Shown piece after piece: positions 52,472 through 60,638 of a stretch of 64,000 bases of DNA. The number at the start of each line of letters is the position of its first letter. Position 1 is the stretch's first letter. The stretch is from an uncultured Clostridia bacterium (GTDB lineage: Bacteria; Bacillota; Clostridia; Oscillospirales; Acutalibacteraceae). The position numbers and the translations under genes are program-made. The stretch lies in assembly GCA_947632045.1 (NCBI GenBank), contig CANRNQ010000008.1, positions 18,342 to 82,341 on the forward strand, read 5' to 3'. A model generated the notes under the pieces. It saw nothing but the letters and a program-made list of their open reading frames with translations, made no database searches and was not told where the DNA came from.

Positions 52472-53500
52472 TTAAGGCTCAAGCAGTTCATTTATCAGCT
52501 TTCCCACAATGCTTGAAGCATATTCCAGCATACCCATATTTTTTCTGTAATCATTCCTCATCGGGGCTATTATCCCTATCGCTCCCGCAGGCTGACCGGC
52601 GACGCAGTAGCGCCTTGACAGCACCGCGCATTTATAAAGCGCCGGTATACCCGCTTCGGTTCCCAGCAGCACTCCCCGATTCAGGTCGGCTCTGAGCAGC
52701 AGATACGCTATCTGTTCGCGTTCGCTCAAAAATTTTATTATCCCGCGCAGATCGTCAAGCTGAAAATCGTTGCAGAACAGGAGGTTCGACTCGCCGTGTT
52801 CGCGCGCGTCCATATTGTTTATCTCCGAGCATTGCTCCATTATTACGGAAAGCACGTTCGGCATCAGCATTGCAAGCTCGCCGAAGCCCGCCGCCATGCT
52901 CTGTATAAACGCCGGAGTGACCTCCTCGGGCGCAACGCCGACGAGCGCCTGATTTAAAAGTCTTTCAAAGACCTTTACAAGCTCCGCCGTCAGCATATAA
53001 TCGCACCGAAACAGCCTATATTTTATCATTCCCCCCGAGGTCACGAGCACGGTCATGGCGGTCTGCCTGCCGGTTTGGACTATCCTCAGCTTCGCTATCG
53101 TCACGTCCTCCGGCGGCGGGGTCGTCGCTATGCACACTGCTCCCGACAGCTCCGACAGCACCTTAGACGCGCAGTCGAGTATATGCTCGGGGTCGTCCGC
53201 AGACATTGAGATCCTCCTGAAAATTTCGGCTCGCTCCGCCTGCGCCGGTTCCTCCGGCGAGAACGCAGCGTCAAGATAATGGCGGTAGCCGTCCTGGGTC
53301 GGCACTCTGCCCGCCGAGGTATAAGGCTGCGCGAGAAAGCCCGCCTGAGAAAGCGCCGCCATTTCGTTTCGCACCGTTGCGGATGATACGTTCAGTCCCG
53401 TGTGCTCCAAAAGCTGTTTTGAGCCGACCGGCTCCGCAGAGCGGATATACTGCTCGACAACATAGCAAAGTATTTTACTTTTTCTCGACGCGGTATCCAA
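52472..53500 (-). CDS. hrcA: heat-inducible transcription repressor HrcA
   Basis: This 342-residue repressor binds CIRCE and silences the class I heat-shock operon until GroEL is titrated. The winged-helix N-terminus has YIRSAEPVGSKQLLEHTGLNVSSATVRNEMAAL, followed by YTSAGRVPTQDGYRHY; the C-terminal GAF-like part ends IGIIAPMRNDYRKNMGMLEY. The start is TTG, 7 nt after GAGGTG. First gene of hrcA-grpE-dnaK, with the CIRCE 24 bp before it, so it represses itself. Confidence 0.97.
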   Translation of the reverse strand: MDTASRKSKILCYVVEQYIRSAEPVGSKQLLEHTGLNVSSATVRNEMAALSQAGFLAQPYTSAGRVPTQDGYRHYLDAAFSPEEPAQAERAEIFRRISMSADDPEHILDCASKVLSELSGAVCIATTPPPEDVTIAKLRIVQTGRQTAMTVLVTSGGMIKYRLFRCDYMLTAELVKVFERLLNQALVGVAPEEVTPAFIQSMAAGFGELAMLMPNVLSVIMEQCSEINNMDAREHGESNLLFCNDFQLDDLRGIIKFLSEREQIAYLLLRADLNRGVLLGTEAGIPALYKCAVLSRRYCVAGQPAGAIGIIAPMRNDYRKNMGMLEYASSIVGKLINELLEP

Positions 53501-53524
53501 GCCGGTTCACCTCGCTTTTTCAAA

Positions 53525-53551
53525 TTAGCACTCTTGCTCTTAGAGTGCTAA
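53525..53551 (-). promoter_or_regulatory. CIRCE operator
   Basis: TTAGCACTC, 9 bp, GAGTGCTAA: a perfect match to the HrcA-binding inverted repeat, between the promoter and hrcA. Confidence 0.98.
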
Positions 53552-53561
53552 CTGTAGTTAT

Positions 53562-53590
53562 AATTTACCACCTGCTCTATAAAATGTCAA
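53562..53590 (-). promoter_or_regulatory. sigma-A promoter of the hrcA operon
   Basis: TTGACA (53585-53590) and TAAATT (53562-53567), 17 bp apart, immediately upstream of the CIRCE. Confidence 0.8.
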
Positions 53591-53708
53591 GTGTATTTTT
53601 TGTAAACTAATTATTAAGACATTCCGCCTCCCCCTGCGCCGCCTAAAACCGCTTGACTAAGGCAAACTATTCTATTATACTTATTTATACAAGGACGGAG
53701 GTTTTATT

Positions 53709-54014
53709 ATGTGGATTGCGATTATTTCGGCTCTCGTTTGCTTTGCCGTGGCGGTCGTTTTATTTACGCCGCTGTTCAGGACGGTCGCGCTTTTCAGACC
53801 CGTCGCCCTTTTCTTTATTTTCGAGGGTCTTTGGGTGCTTGCAAATTATCTCGTTATTCAAATTTGGCCCGGCACAAGCATGATGCAGTGGTTCCACTAT
53901 ATTGGCATAATCATTTTCGGCGGCTATCTGCTCTTATGCCTTTTTTACAGCCGTCCGAAGAAGGCTAAGCCCGAAAAGCCCGATAAGAGAAAAAAGCGCG
54001 CGAAAAACAGGTGA
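53709..54014 (+). CDS. small predicted membrane protein with basic tail
   Basis: A 101-residue protein with three likely membrane helices (MWIAIISALVCFAVAVVLF, ALFFIFEGLWVLANYLVI, YIGIIIFGGYLLLCLFY). It ends in a strongly basic tail of PKKAKPEKPDKRKKRAKN type, which should face the cytoplasm. The family is not recognised. Start after GGACGGAGG. It is 6 bp upstream of another small membrane protein, so the pair probably works together. Confidence 0.7.
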   Translation: MWIAIISALVCFAVAVVLFTPLFRTVALFRPVALFFIFEGLWVLANYLVIQIWPGTSMMQWFHYIGIIIFGGYLLLCLFYSRPKKAKPEKPDKRKKRAKNR

Positions 54015-54020
54015 TGTGAT

Positions 54021-54287
54021 TTGGGTTACGTTTACGCCGCCGCCATGTTTCTGGCAGGCATTTTTATAATTTACTTCTCTCTCAAGGAAAACAAGCTGTT
54101 CTGTATAGTCGGAGTTTATTTTCTACTCGTGGGAATATACTGGCTTATAAATACGTTGATGCCGGAGCTTGGATTATTTGACGGAGCATACGGTATCGCC
54201 TTCCGCTGCGTTACCGGAGCTGTCGCGGTTATCGCGATAGCGCTGTACCTTATTCAGCGAAAGAAAAATATCAACAATCAAAAATGA
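54021..54287 (+). CDS. small predicted membrane protein
   Basis: An 88-residue protein with three membrane helices (YVYAAAMFLAGIFIIYFSL, LFCIVGVYFLLVGIYWLI, CVTGAVAVIAIALYLI) and a short basic end. It starts with TTG after AGGTGATG, directly behind the preceding gene. No family recognised. The pair may be distant paralogues by helix count, but I see no clear sequence match. Confidence 0.65.
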   Translation: MGYVYAAAMFLAGIFIIYFSLKENKLFCIVGVYFLLVGIYWLINTLMPELGLFDGAYGIAFRCVTGAVAVIAIALYLIQRKKNINNQK

Positions 54288-54300
54288 GAGCAGTGCGCTT

Positions 54301-54335
54301 GAAGCCCGCCGGAAATTCGGCGGGCTTCAATTTTT
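54301..54335. terminator. bidirectional terminator between convergent operons
   Basis: GAAGCCCGCCG and CGGCGGGCTTC pair perfectly (54301-54328), followed by AATTTTT on the plus strand; the minus-strand side follows the 41-codon ORF. Confidence 0.85.
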
Positions 54336-54347
54336 GCGGATTGTTCA

Positions 54348-54473
54348 TTACACTTTGCCTATATCATATACATTTATAAGCTCATATATTTTACTTTCCG
54401 CCCCTTTAAACCGGCGCGGCAATTCATCATCGTACAAGCCGCAGGTAAAATCGAGCTCATTATCCTCACTCAT
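54348..54473 (-). CDS. 41-residue acidic small ORF downstream of the PBP gene
   Basis: This frame is too short for the track. It runs from an ATG (7 nt after GGAGA) to a TAA just before the terminator, in line with the FHA-SEDS and PBP genes, 32 bp after the PBP stop. The product begins MSEDNELDFTCGLYDDELPR and ends INVYDIGKV; it is acidic, soluble, with one Cys. No relative is known to me. Its ribosome site and its position inside the transcript support translation. Confidence 0.5.
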   Translation of the reverse strand: MSEDNELDFTCGLYDDELPRRFKGAESKIYELINVYDIGKV

Positions 54474-54505
54474 ACTATAATCTCCGATTATATTATTACC
54501 AAGAC

Positions 54506-55894
54506 TTACCCATTCGCCAGCATATCCTCGGCACAGGCCTGTACCGCCGCGACAGCGACAGGTCCTGCGGTGGATATTCCGAAGGTGCCATCCTCAATCG
54601 CAACCGCAAAAGCGAGCGGAGTATCCTCGTCGCGGACAAAGCCTACCATCCATGCGTCGTTGCTCTCGCCGTCTTGAACCTCGGCGGTTCCGGTCTTGGC
54701 GCACACGGTCAAGCCGCCAAACATAGAGTCGCCGTAGTTGCTCGTCACGTTGTAGCGCATCATATCATTGAGCTTTTGTGCAATATCGCTTTCGAGCATG
54801 GCCTCGCCGTTTTTCTCAGACGGGTACTGCTTTTCAAAGTCGCCGCCGCCCATACGCTCGACGTAATAGGGCTCGGCTCTGTTGCCGCCGTTCGCTATCG
54901 CGCTCATCAATATACACATCTGCATGGGATTTGTAAGATCGGTATACTGTCCTATTCCGCTCCACGCAAGCTGATTGTCGTCGGCGTTCTTGACGTTATA
55001 ATTTCCCTTTACGGTCGGAGTGTGTCCTACGTCAAAGCTCGAATTTACGCCGAGCTTGTTCGCCGCCTCCGTCATTTTATCTCTGCCGAGCTCATAAGCG
55101 AGCTGAGCGAATACTATATTACACGACTGCGCAAGACCGTCGTGTATGTCTATCAAGCCGTGGCTCGACATACAGGTGACCTCGTTGCCGCCTATCACGG
55201 CGCTGCCGCTGCACTCAAACGTGCGGCTGTCTATATCGGGTATGTTTTCAAGCGCCGCCTCTGTGGTGATGAGCTTGAAAATAGAGCCGGGCGTGTAGGA
55301 CGAGGAGAGGACCTTGTTCAGATAAACTCCATCGTACTCGTCCTCGTTATCCTCGTTTATCTCAGGCGGATCGTTTGGGTCATAGCTCTTTGAGCTGACG
55401 GAGCAGAGCACCTCGCCGGTCTTGTAATTTATTACGACCACCGCGCCCTCCATCCCGCCGAGGGCCTCATACGCGGTCTTGCAGGCGGCGCTGTCTATCG
55501 TAAGCGTCAAATTGTTGCCTCCGCGAAACGTCTCCGGCATCTCAAGTCCCCATATATACGAAAAGCCGGTGAGCTCCGAACGGTAAACGCTTTGAACCGC
55601 TGTGGATATATTCAGGCTGTTGTCCCCGACAACGTGGAGCGTCGAGAGCCTTGTTTCGTAGTCGTCGTTGTAATACCTCTCGCCGTCGGCCGTTTGCGCG
55701 AGCACTACCCCGTTTCTGTCGAATATTTTACCCGCCTTTTCAAGTCCTCCGCTGCCGGATAGGTGTCCGTTATAGCTGTGCTGTACCCACGAGCCGGCGT
55801 TTATGCTTATGTTCGCCGTGAAGAAAATTATCCCCGCAAAGAAGAAAAGTGCAAGCACAAACACAAACATAGAGCGCGTTCTCACTCGTTTCAC
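54506..55894 (-). CDS. class B penicillin-binding protein (PbpA/FtsI-like transpeptidase)
   Basis: This 462-residue PBP has one N-terminal membrane anchor (about 9-29), a small dimerisation part, and the transpeptidase domain with the active-site Ser in PGSIFKLI (SxxK), SCN (SxN) and AKTGTAE (KTG). It crosslinks peptidoglycan outside the membrane. The short N-terminal module is like the PbpA type of Actinobacteria and Clostridia. The start is a GTG about 12 nt after GGAAGG. It follows the SEDS gene by 38 bp, its probable glycosyltransferase partner. Confidence 0.92.
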   Translation of the reverse strand: MKRVRTRSMFVFVLALFFFAGIIFFTANISINAGSWVQHSYNGHLSGSGGLEKAGKIFDRNGVVLAQTADGERYYNDDYETRLSTLHVVGDNSLNISTAVQSVYRSELTGFSYIWGLEMPETFRGGNNLTLTIDSAACKTAYEALGGMEGAVVVINYKTGEVLCSVSSKSYDPNDPPEINEDNEDEYDGVYLNKVLSSSYTPGSIFKLITTEAALENIPDIDSRTFECSGSAVIGGNEVTCMSSHGLIDIHDGLAQSCNIVFAQLAYELGRDKMTEAANKLGVNSSFDVGHTPTVKGNYNVKNADDNQLAWSGIGQYTDLTNPMQMCILMSAIANGGNRAEPYYVERMGGGDFEKQYPSEKNGEAMLESDIAQKLNDMMRYNVTSNYGDSMFGGLTVCAKTGTAEVQDGESNDAWMVGFVRDEDTPLAFAVAIEDGTFGISTAGPVAVAAVQACAEDMLANG

Positions 55895-55932
55895 TTACTA
55901 TCACTGTCCTTCCATTATATCGCTTATGTAAA

Positions 55933-57627
55933 TTATCTCTTTTTTATCGAATACGTCCTCTCGTCCGCCGCCTTTATAAACGCCAAAAGTCCCCAGCAGG
56001 CTATCATACTCGAACCGCCGACGCTCACAAAGGGCAGCGTAACGCCCGTGAGCGGAAGTATATCGGTCGCGCTGAAGATATTAAGCGACGTTTGCAATAT
56101 CAGCAGTCCTGCGGCGCAGCACGCCGAGATAGAGTAGAAGGTCGAGCGGCTTTTTGTCGTTATCGCCCTTGCGTAGAAGAAAAGTCCGCCTATCGCACCG
56201 GCTATCGTGAGCGCAACTATCAGCCCCAGCTCCTCGCAGGCAAGCCCGAACACGAGGTCGCTTTCCGACGCGGCGACATATTTTAAGTATCCGTTGCCAA
56301 GGCCGCAGCCGAAAAGCCCGCCGCTCGCCGCGTAGGTCAGCACCCTTGCGGTCTGGTAGCCCTTATCAGCTGAGTTTTCAAACGCCTTGCCCCAGGCCGA
56401 AAAGCGGTCGGCTATGTACGGCTTAAAGCGCAGGATAAGCAGTCCGCCGAAAATCGCGCCGACTATCGACACGACCACCGTCTTATAATCTCCCGAGCGG
56501 ACTATTGATATCATAAGGAAGGTGCCGAAGAAAATTACCGCTGTGCCGAAGTCGCTCATTATGAACAGCGCCCCGATACATATTGCGGAGAAGATGATGA
56601 ACACAATAAAGTTTTTCCTTGTTTGCAGCTGGTCGAGAGCCGAGGCTCCGACGAAGATGTACGCTATCTTTACAAATTCTGACGGCTGTATAGACATCCC
56701 GCCTATCATTATCCAGTTCGCCGCTCCTCCTCTTACGGAGCCGAAAACTATGTTTACGCCTAAAAGTATTACCGCGATTATCATTATCGCGAGCCGCCAT
56801 TTGTTGACCCTGTCGGGATTTTGCAGGAATTTTATCATAAAGCAGAACACTGCCATTCCTATCGCGCAGGCGATTATCTGAACATAGGTCTGGTGCAGCC
56901 CCTGCCTGACCGACAGCATTACGCCTATCGCCGTCAAAAACAGCGCCAGCCCCTCAAGCTCAAATCCGACTCGCTTGAACACCTGAGTGGACACGATGTA
57001 AAACGCCCATGCGACTACCATAAACACCGCGAAAATAATCAGCGGCTGAAAGTCGGTCGCCTCTATCGACAGGCAAGCCTCGGTCGCCATAAAAAGCGTA
57101 AATATCGATATGAGCATCATCAGCGCAAACGGCGCTATGCCCTCCTTGCCGCCCTCTTTTCTGTAAAACCACGAGCGATTCACGTCCGTGTAGTCCTGCG
57201 CCCTCTTTAAGACAAAGGTGTCCTTGCCTATCGTTATCTCGTCGTTTATGTATATCGGCGCTCTGCCCTCCGTTCTTTTTCCGTTCACATACGTTCCCGT
57301 CTTTGAGCCGGTGTCGCTTATGAACCAGCCCTCCTTGCGTCGGAGTATTACGCAGTGCTCCCTTGAAACGGTCAAATCGTCGCTTATTACTATGTCGTTG
57401 CCCTTTGCTCTGCCGACGGAGTTTTCCCAGCAAAGCACCGGCAGCACCTGTCCGTTAGCCGCGTTTTCAAGCATAATAAGCGGTTTTTCATCTCTGCGCT
57501 GTCTGCGCATTGACGAATAGCACTGAAACACCACTATGACGCCGAGTATCGGGATAAGTATCCTAAGCGCGACTATTGCGATATCCGTTATGACCTGTAT
57601 GTTCAAGGACTGCAAAAACGAGTCCAT
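55933..57627 (-). CDS. FHA domain fused to a SEDS (FtsW/RodA) glycosyltransferase
   Basis: A 564-residue fusion. One membrane helix (about 18-37) precedes a cytoplasmic FHA domain (about 50-142) with SVGRAKGND, VSREHCVIL and DTGSKTGTYVNG, which binds phosphothreonine. Then come about ten helices of a SEDS protein (IMIGGMSIQPSEFVKIAYI, SDFGTAVIF, ASGGLFGCGLGNGYLKYV, EELGLIVAL, TDILPLTGVTLPFVSVGGSS). SEDS proteins polymerise glycan strands with a class B PBP, here the next gene. The FHA part suggests control by a Ser/Thr kinase. Start after AAAGGGGG. Confidence 0.93.
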   Translation of the reverse strand: MDSFLQSLNIQVITDIAIVALRILIPILGVIVVFQCYSSMRRQRRDEKPLIMLENAANGQVLPVLCWENSVGRAKGNDIVISDDLTVSREHCVILRRKEGWFISDTGSKTGTYVNGKRTEGRAPIYINDEITIGKDTFVLKRAQDYTDVNRSWFYRKEGGKEGIAPFALMMLISIFTLFMATEACLSIEATDFQPLIIFAVFMVVAWAFYIVSTQVFKRVGFELEGLALFLTAIGVMLSVRQGLHQTYVQIIACAIGMAVFCFMIKFLQNPDRVNKWRLAIMIIAVILLGVNIVFGSVRGGAANWIMIGGMSIQPSEFVKIAYIFVGASALDQLQTRKNFIVFIIFSAICIGALFIMSDFGTAVIFFGTFLMISIVRSGDYKTVVVSIVGAIFGGLLILRFKPYIADRFSAWGKAFENSADKGYQTARVLTYAASGGLFGCGLGNGYLKYVAASESDLVFGLACEELGLIVALTIAGAIGGLFFYARAITTKSRSTFYSISACCAAGLLILQTSLNIFSATDILPLTGVTLPFVSVGGSSMIACWGLLAFIKAADERTYSIKKR

Positions 57628-57800
57628 TCGGCAAGCCCCCTTTGCGTTTTGGTCTGAGTTTTAGTCTATGTTTTAATCGGTTTATATTATTAAACTGATA
57701 ATATAATTTATGGTGTAAAAAGTCAATAAATTTTGTGTGAACTTTGTCAATAGCGATTAAAGCAAAAACGCCCTGCGACGACCCTCAGCCCGCAGAAAAA

Positions 57801-57840
57801 CCCGAAATCCGGTATCGTCGGATTTCGGGTTTTGAATTTT
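57801..57840. terminator. bidirectional terminator
   Basis: CCCGAAATCCG and CGGATTTCGGG pair (57801-57829), with TTTTGAATTTT on the plus strand; it follows the PepSY protein stop on the minus strand. The rest of 57628-57896 is AT-rich and shows nothing else. Confidence 0.8.
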
Positions 57841-57896
57841 GTGGAGAAATTTTTGAAGAAAAGGCAGTCTTATCACAGGCGTTTGCCGATTTAAAA

Positions 57897-59738
57897 TCAA
57901 TCTCTTTCCTTTTCGTGCTTGATTATATCTCCGGTATAAGCGTCGATCTCGTATTCATATTCAAATCCGCCGGATTTGAATTCTATTTCATAAACGACCC
58001 TTCCCTTTTCGCGGTCAAGCTCTATCTCAAACTCTCTTACGCTGCCCGCAGAAACGCCCGCGTGAGTCAGGGCTATATCCCTTGCGCTCTGCTCGCCTAT
58101 ATAATCCCGGCTGTCGGGGTCGAATTTGTTTGTGTCGTCGCGGTAATCTCCCAGCTCCTTATAAGAGCTTATTACCTCTCCGCTCACCGCGTCTATATCA
58201 TAGTCATACTCAAAGCCGCCCGACTTGAACTCTATCTCATATACAACGACTCCTCTTTTAATGTCAAGCTCTATTTCGACCATTCTCACGCTGTCGGCTG
58301 AAACTCCCGCGTGAGCGACGGCTATATCCTTTGCCTTTTGCTCTCCGATATAACCGTTATTATTGGGGTCGATTACCGGGTCGCGGCGGTCGTCAAGCTC
58401 CTTGTAAGAGCTTACTATCTCTCCGCTGACCGCGTTTATATCATAGTCGTACTCGCAGCCGCCGTATTTAAAGTCTACCTCATAGACAACCACGCCTCTT
58501 TTGCTGTCAAGCTCTATCTCGAGTGCGCTCACCTTATCCGCGCTAAGTCCGGCGTGGCTCAATGCTATCTCCTTTGCCCTTTGCTCGCCTATATAATCGC
58601 TGCTGCTCGGAGGCGTAACATCGGTATCCTTGCGGTAATCGTCGCGCTCCTTATACGAGCCGATTATATCGCCGCTTTCGGCGTTTATATAGTAATCGTA
58701 GTCATATCCGCCGGATTTAAATTCAACCTCGTATACAATAACTCCGCCTTTGCGCTCAAGCTCCGCTTCAAGCTCCCATACATTCTCCGCGCTGAGTCCG
58801 GCATGAGCAAGAGCTATCTCCTTCGCCCTCTTTTCGCCTATATAATCTACGCTGCCCGGATCTACGCCCGGATTTGTCGTGAAATCGTTGTCGTGCTCTT
58901 TATAAGAGGTGACTATTTCTCCCGTTTCCGCATTTATATCATAATCATATTCATAGCCGCCCGACTCAAATTCTATTTCATAAACGACTACTCCTCTTTT
59001 GCGGTTCAACTCTATTTCAAGCTTTTTAAGGCTGTCGGCGGAAACTCCGGCGTGCTCATAGGCAATCTCCTTTGCCTTCTGCGCGCCGATATACGCCTTG
59101 TTGCTCGGATCGATGTCGCCAAGGCGGAAATCGTCGTCAAGCTCCTTGTACGAATGAACGATCGCGCCGCTCGTCACATCTATCTCGTATTCATACTCAT
59201 AGCCGGCGACCACAAATTCAACCTCATAGACAACCGCTCCTTTTCTGCGGTCCACCTCGATTTCAAGCCGCCTTACGTCGTCCTCTGAAACGCCGGCGTG
59301 CTCATAGGCGATGGCCTTTGCCCTTTTGCCGCCGATATAGCCGCCGCTGTTCGGATTGACCTCGGCGCTGTCGTTGTAGCTGACAATCTGTCCGCTCGTA
59401 TCAAAATAAGAATGTCTTGTAGCGTCGTCCTCGATTTTTAAAATGCTTAAGGTATGCTTTTGCACTTCAATTGCGTCGGCCACCGTTATCTCTCCGTTTT
59501 TGTCTACGTCGCAAAACGGCACGGCGTCGCTGGTAATTCCTCTTATGTTTACAACGTGTTTTTGTACCAATATTGCGTCGGCCACACTGATATCGCCGTC
59601 AAAATTAACGTCGCCGAGCCTTATTTCATAGGCTGCGGAGCTTGGCTGTGCGGCAAGCGCCGACGGCACGCAGAGCGCCGCCATAAAAGCGCTGAGGAAA
59701 AAAGCGGTCGGTTTTTTCAACAAATTTCTTTTTTTCAT
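57897..59738 (-). CDS. secreted dockerin protein with six PepSY-like repeats
   Basis: A 613-residue protein. A signal peptide ends near SALAAQ; then come two dockerin type I calcium loops (LGDVNFDGDISVADAIL, CDVDKNGEITVADAIEV), and six repeats of about 75 residues. Each repeat has YIGEQRAKEIALSHAGLS, ELD(R)KRGVVVYEVEF, YDYDINAVSGEIVSSYKE, the form of PepSY domains. Dockerins bind cohesins and can place proteins in a cellulosome or on the cell surface; PepSY domains often inhibit peptidases. No cohesin is in the window. Start at MKKRNLLKK after GGAGGATC. The large plus-strand ORF opposite is a shadow. Confidence 0.9.
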   Translation of the reverse strand: MKKRNLLKKPTAFFLSAFMAALCVPSALAAQPSSAAYEIRLGDVNFDGDISVADAILVQKHVVNIRGITSDAVPFCDVDKNGEITVADAIEVQKHTLSILKIEDDATRHSYFDTSGQIVSYNDSAEVNPNSGGYIGGKRAKAIAYEHAGVSEDDVRRLEIEVDRRKGAVVYEVEFVVAGYEYEYEIDVTSGAIVHSYKELDDDFRLGDIDPSNKAYIGAQKAKEIAYEHAGVSADSLKKLEIELNRKRGVVVYEIEFESGGYEYDYDINAETGEIVTSYKEHDNDFTTNPGVDPGSVDYIGEKRAKEIALAHAGLSAENVWELEAELERKGGVIVYEVEFKSGGYDYDYYINAESGDIIGSYKERDDYRKDTDVTPPSSSDYIGEQRAKEIALSHAGLSADKVSALEIELDSKRGVVVYEVDFKYGGCEYDYDINAVSGEIVSSYKELDDRRDPVIDPNNNGYIGEQKAKDIAVAHAGVSADSVRMVEIELDIKRGVVVYEIEFKSGGFEYDYDIDAVSGEVISSYKELGDYRDDTNKFDPDSRDYIGEQSARDIALTHAGVSAGSVREFEIELDREKGRVVYEIEFKSGGFEYEYEIDAYTGDIIKHEKERD

Positions 59739-59749
59739 AATGATCCTCC

Positions 59750-59958
59750 TCATTTTTTAATGTAAAATTATTCCAAAATAATTATACCATTCTTCCGATA
59801 TAAATAAAATAATTAAAATCGCAGAAAATTTTCCCTTAAAAATGTGAGAGGTATACAAAAAAATAAAAATCATCGGCATCTTTGAAAAGCACCGCTTTTT
59901 TAGAAAAGGCGGGCAGGAGCTTTAATTTTTCTGCCAAAATCAGGTTTAAAAACCAAGA
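59750..59958. other. short intergenic stretch with repeat fragment
   Basis: AT-rich DNA upstream of the PepSY gene. The part near 59880-59930 (GAAAAGCACCGCTTTTTTAG and AGAAAAGGCGGGC) resembles part of the repeat remnant at 2455-2640. No gene seen. Confidence 0.35.
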
Positions 59959-59974
59959 GCCGCCTCGCGGCGGC
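59946..59974 (-). terminator. terminator of bioY
   Basis: GCCGCC and GGCGGC pair around GCGA (59959-59974) after the bioY stop; the minus-strand product continues TCTTGGTTTTT. Confidence 0.7.
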
Positions 59975-59981
59975 CTGTTTA

Positions 59982-60521
59982 TCACACCCTGTTTTTTAAA
60001 GCCGAGCACAGTATAACGGCGGCGGCTATCTTTGCGGCGTCGCCGGGCAAAAACGGCACAACGCAGGTCATAAGCGCGGCGGCTAAATTCGTTCCGCTCG
60101 AGATGACAAACCACGCCGTCCCGAAGGCGTAGCACACGACAAGTCCGGCTATCATGGCGGCTATGAGCAAAATCGTCCTTTTCCGCGCTAAGCGGCACAA
60201 CAGGGCTATAACTCCGGCGGCTATTACATAGCCTATTATATACCCTCCGGTAGGCCCTGCCAAAGCCGCAAGACCTCCCTTAAAGCCCGCAAAAACCGGA
60301 GCTCCCGCCGCGCCCAGCAGGACATAAACGACCTGACTGAGCATGGCGCGTTTCAGACCGAGAAGTCCTCCGGCGACAAAAACGGCAAGAAGCCCGAGGT
60401 TGATAGGAACCGGACCTATCGGTATAGAGATTTGCGAGAACACGGCGGTCAGCGCGGCGAACAGCGCAATGAGCACCATAGAGTACACCGCTCCGGATTT
60501 GATATTATTTGTCTTTTCCAT
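59982..60521 (-). CDS. bioY: biotin transporter S-component BioY
   Basis: A 179-residue membrane protein with about six helices and BioY-family landmarks ISIPIGPVPINLGLLAVFVAG, LGAAGAPVFAGFKGG and GPTGGYIIGYV. It captures biotin and works alone or with an ECF energy module (not in the window). The track start adds 17 codons; MEKTNNIKSG follows AAGGGGG. It has its own promoter overlapped by an inverted repeat, as expected for biotin control. Confidence 0.93.
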   Translation of the reverse strand: MEKTNNIKSGAVYSMVLIALFAALTAVFSQISIPIGPVPINLGLLAVFVAGGLLGLKRAMLSQVVYVLLGAAGAPVFAGFKGGLAALAGPTGGYIIGYVIAAGVIALLCRLARKRTILLIAAMIAGLVVCYAFGTAWFVISSGTNLAAALMTCVVPFLPGDAAKIAAAVILCSALKNRV

Positions 60522-60573
60522 TTTATCCCCCTTGAAGCGCCAAAGCCTAACTAAAGGCTTTTGATTTACCAAT

Positions 60574-60602
60574 ATTATATATCGTCAGGGGAATATTGTC
60601 AA
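60574..60602 (-). promoter_or_regulatory. sigma-A promoter of bioY
   Basis: TTGACA (60597-60602) and TATAAT (60574-60579) on the minus strand, 17 bp apart. Confidence 0.85.
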
Positions 60603-60630
60603 CCTAAATTTTATAATTTTAAGTTGACAA
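60596..60630. promoter_or_regulatory. candidate BirA operator over the bioY promoter
   Basis: TTGTCAACC and AGTTGACAA form an inverted repeat around a 17 bp AT-only centre, covering the -35 of bioY. Its shape matches the long-spaced TTGTnAAC/GTTnACAA operators of BirA in Firmicutes. The spacer is one or two bases longer than the form I remember. Confidence 0.5.
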
Positions 60631-60638
60631 TCCTATAT

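Noticed and set aside
58311-59288. 325-residue plus-strand ORF
   Set aside because: It is the shadow of the six PepSY repeats, and its internal repetition comes from them.
60596-60630. Divergent promoter pair instead of a biotin operator
   Set aside because: The plus-strand TTGACA has no -10 at 16-18 bp and no plus-strand gene follows, so an operator is the better reading.
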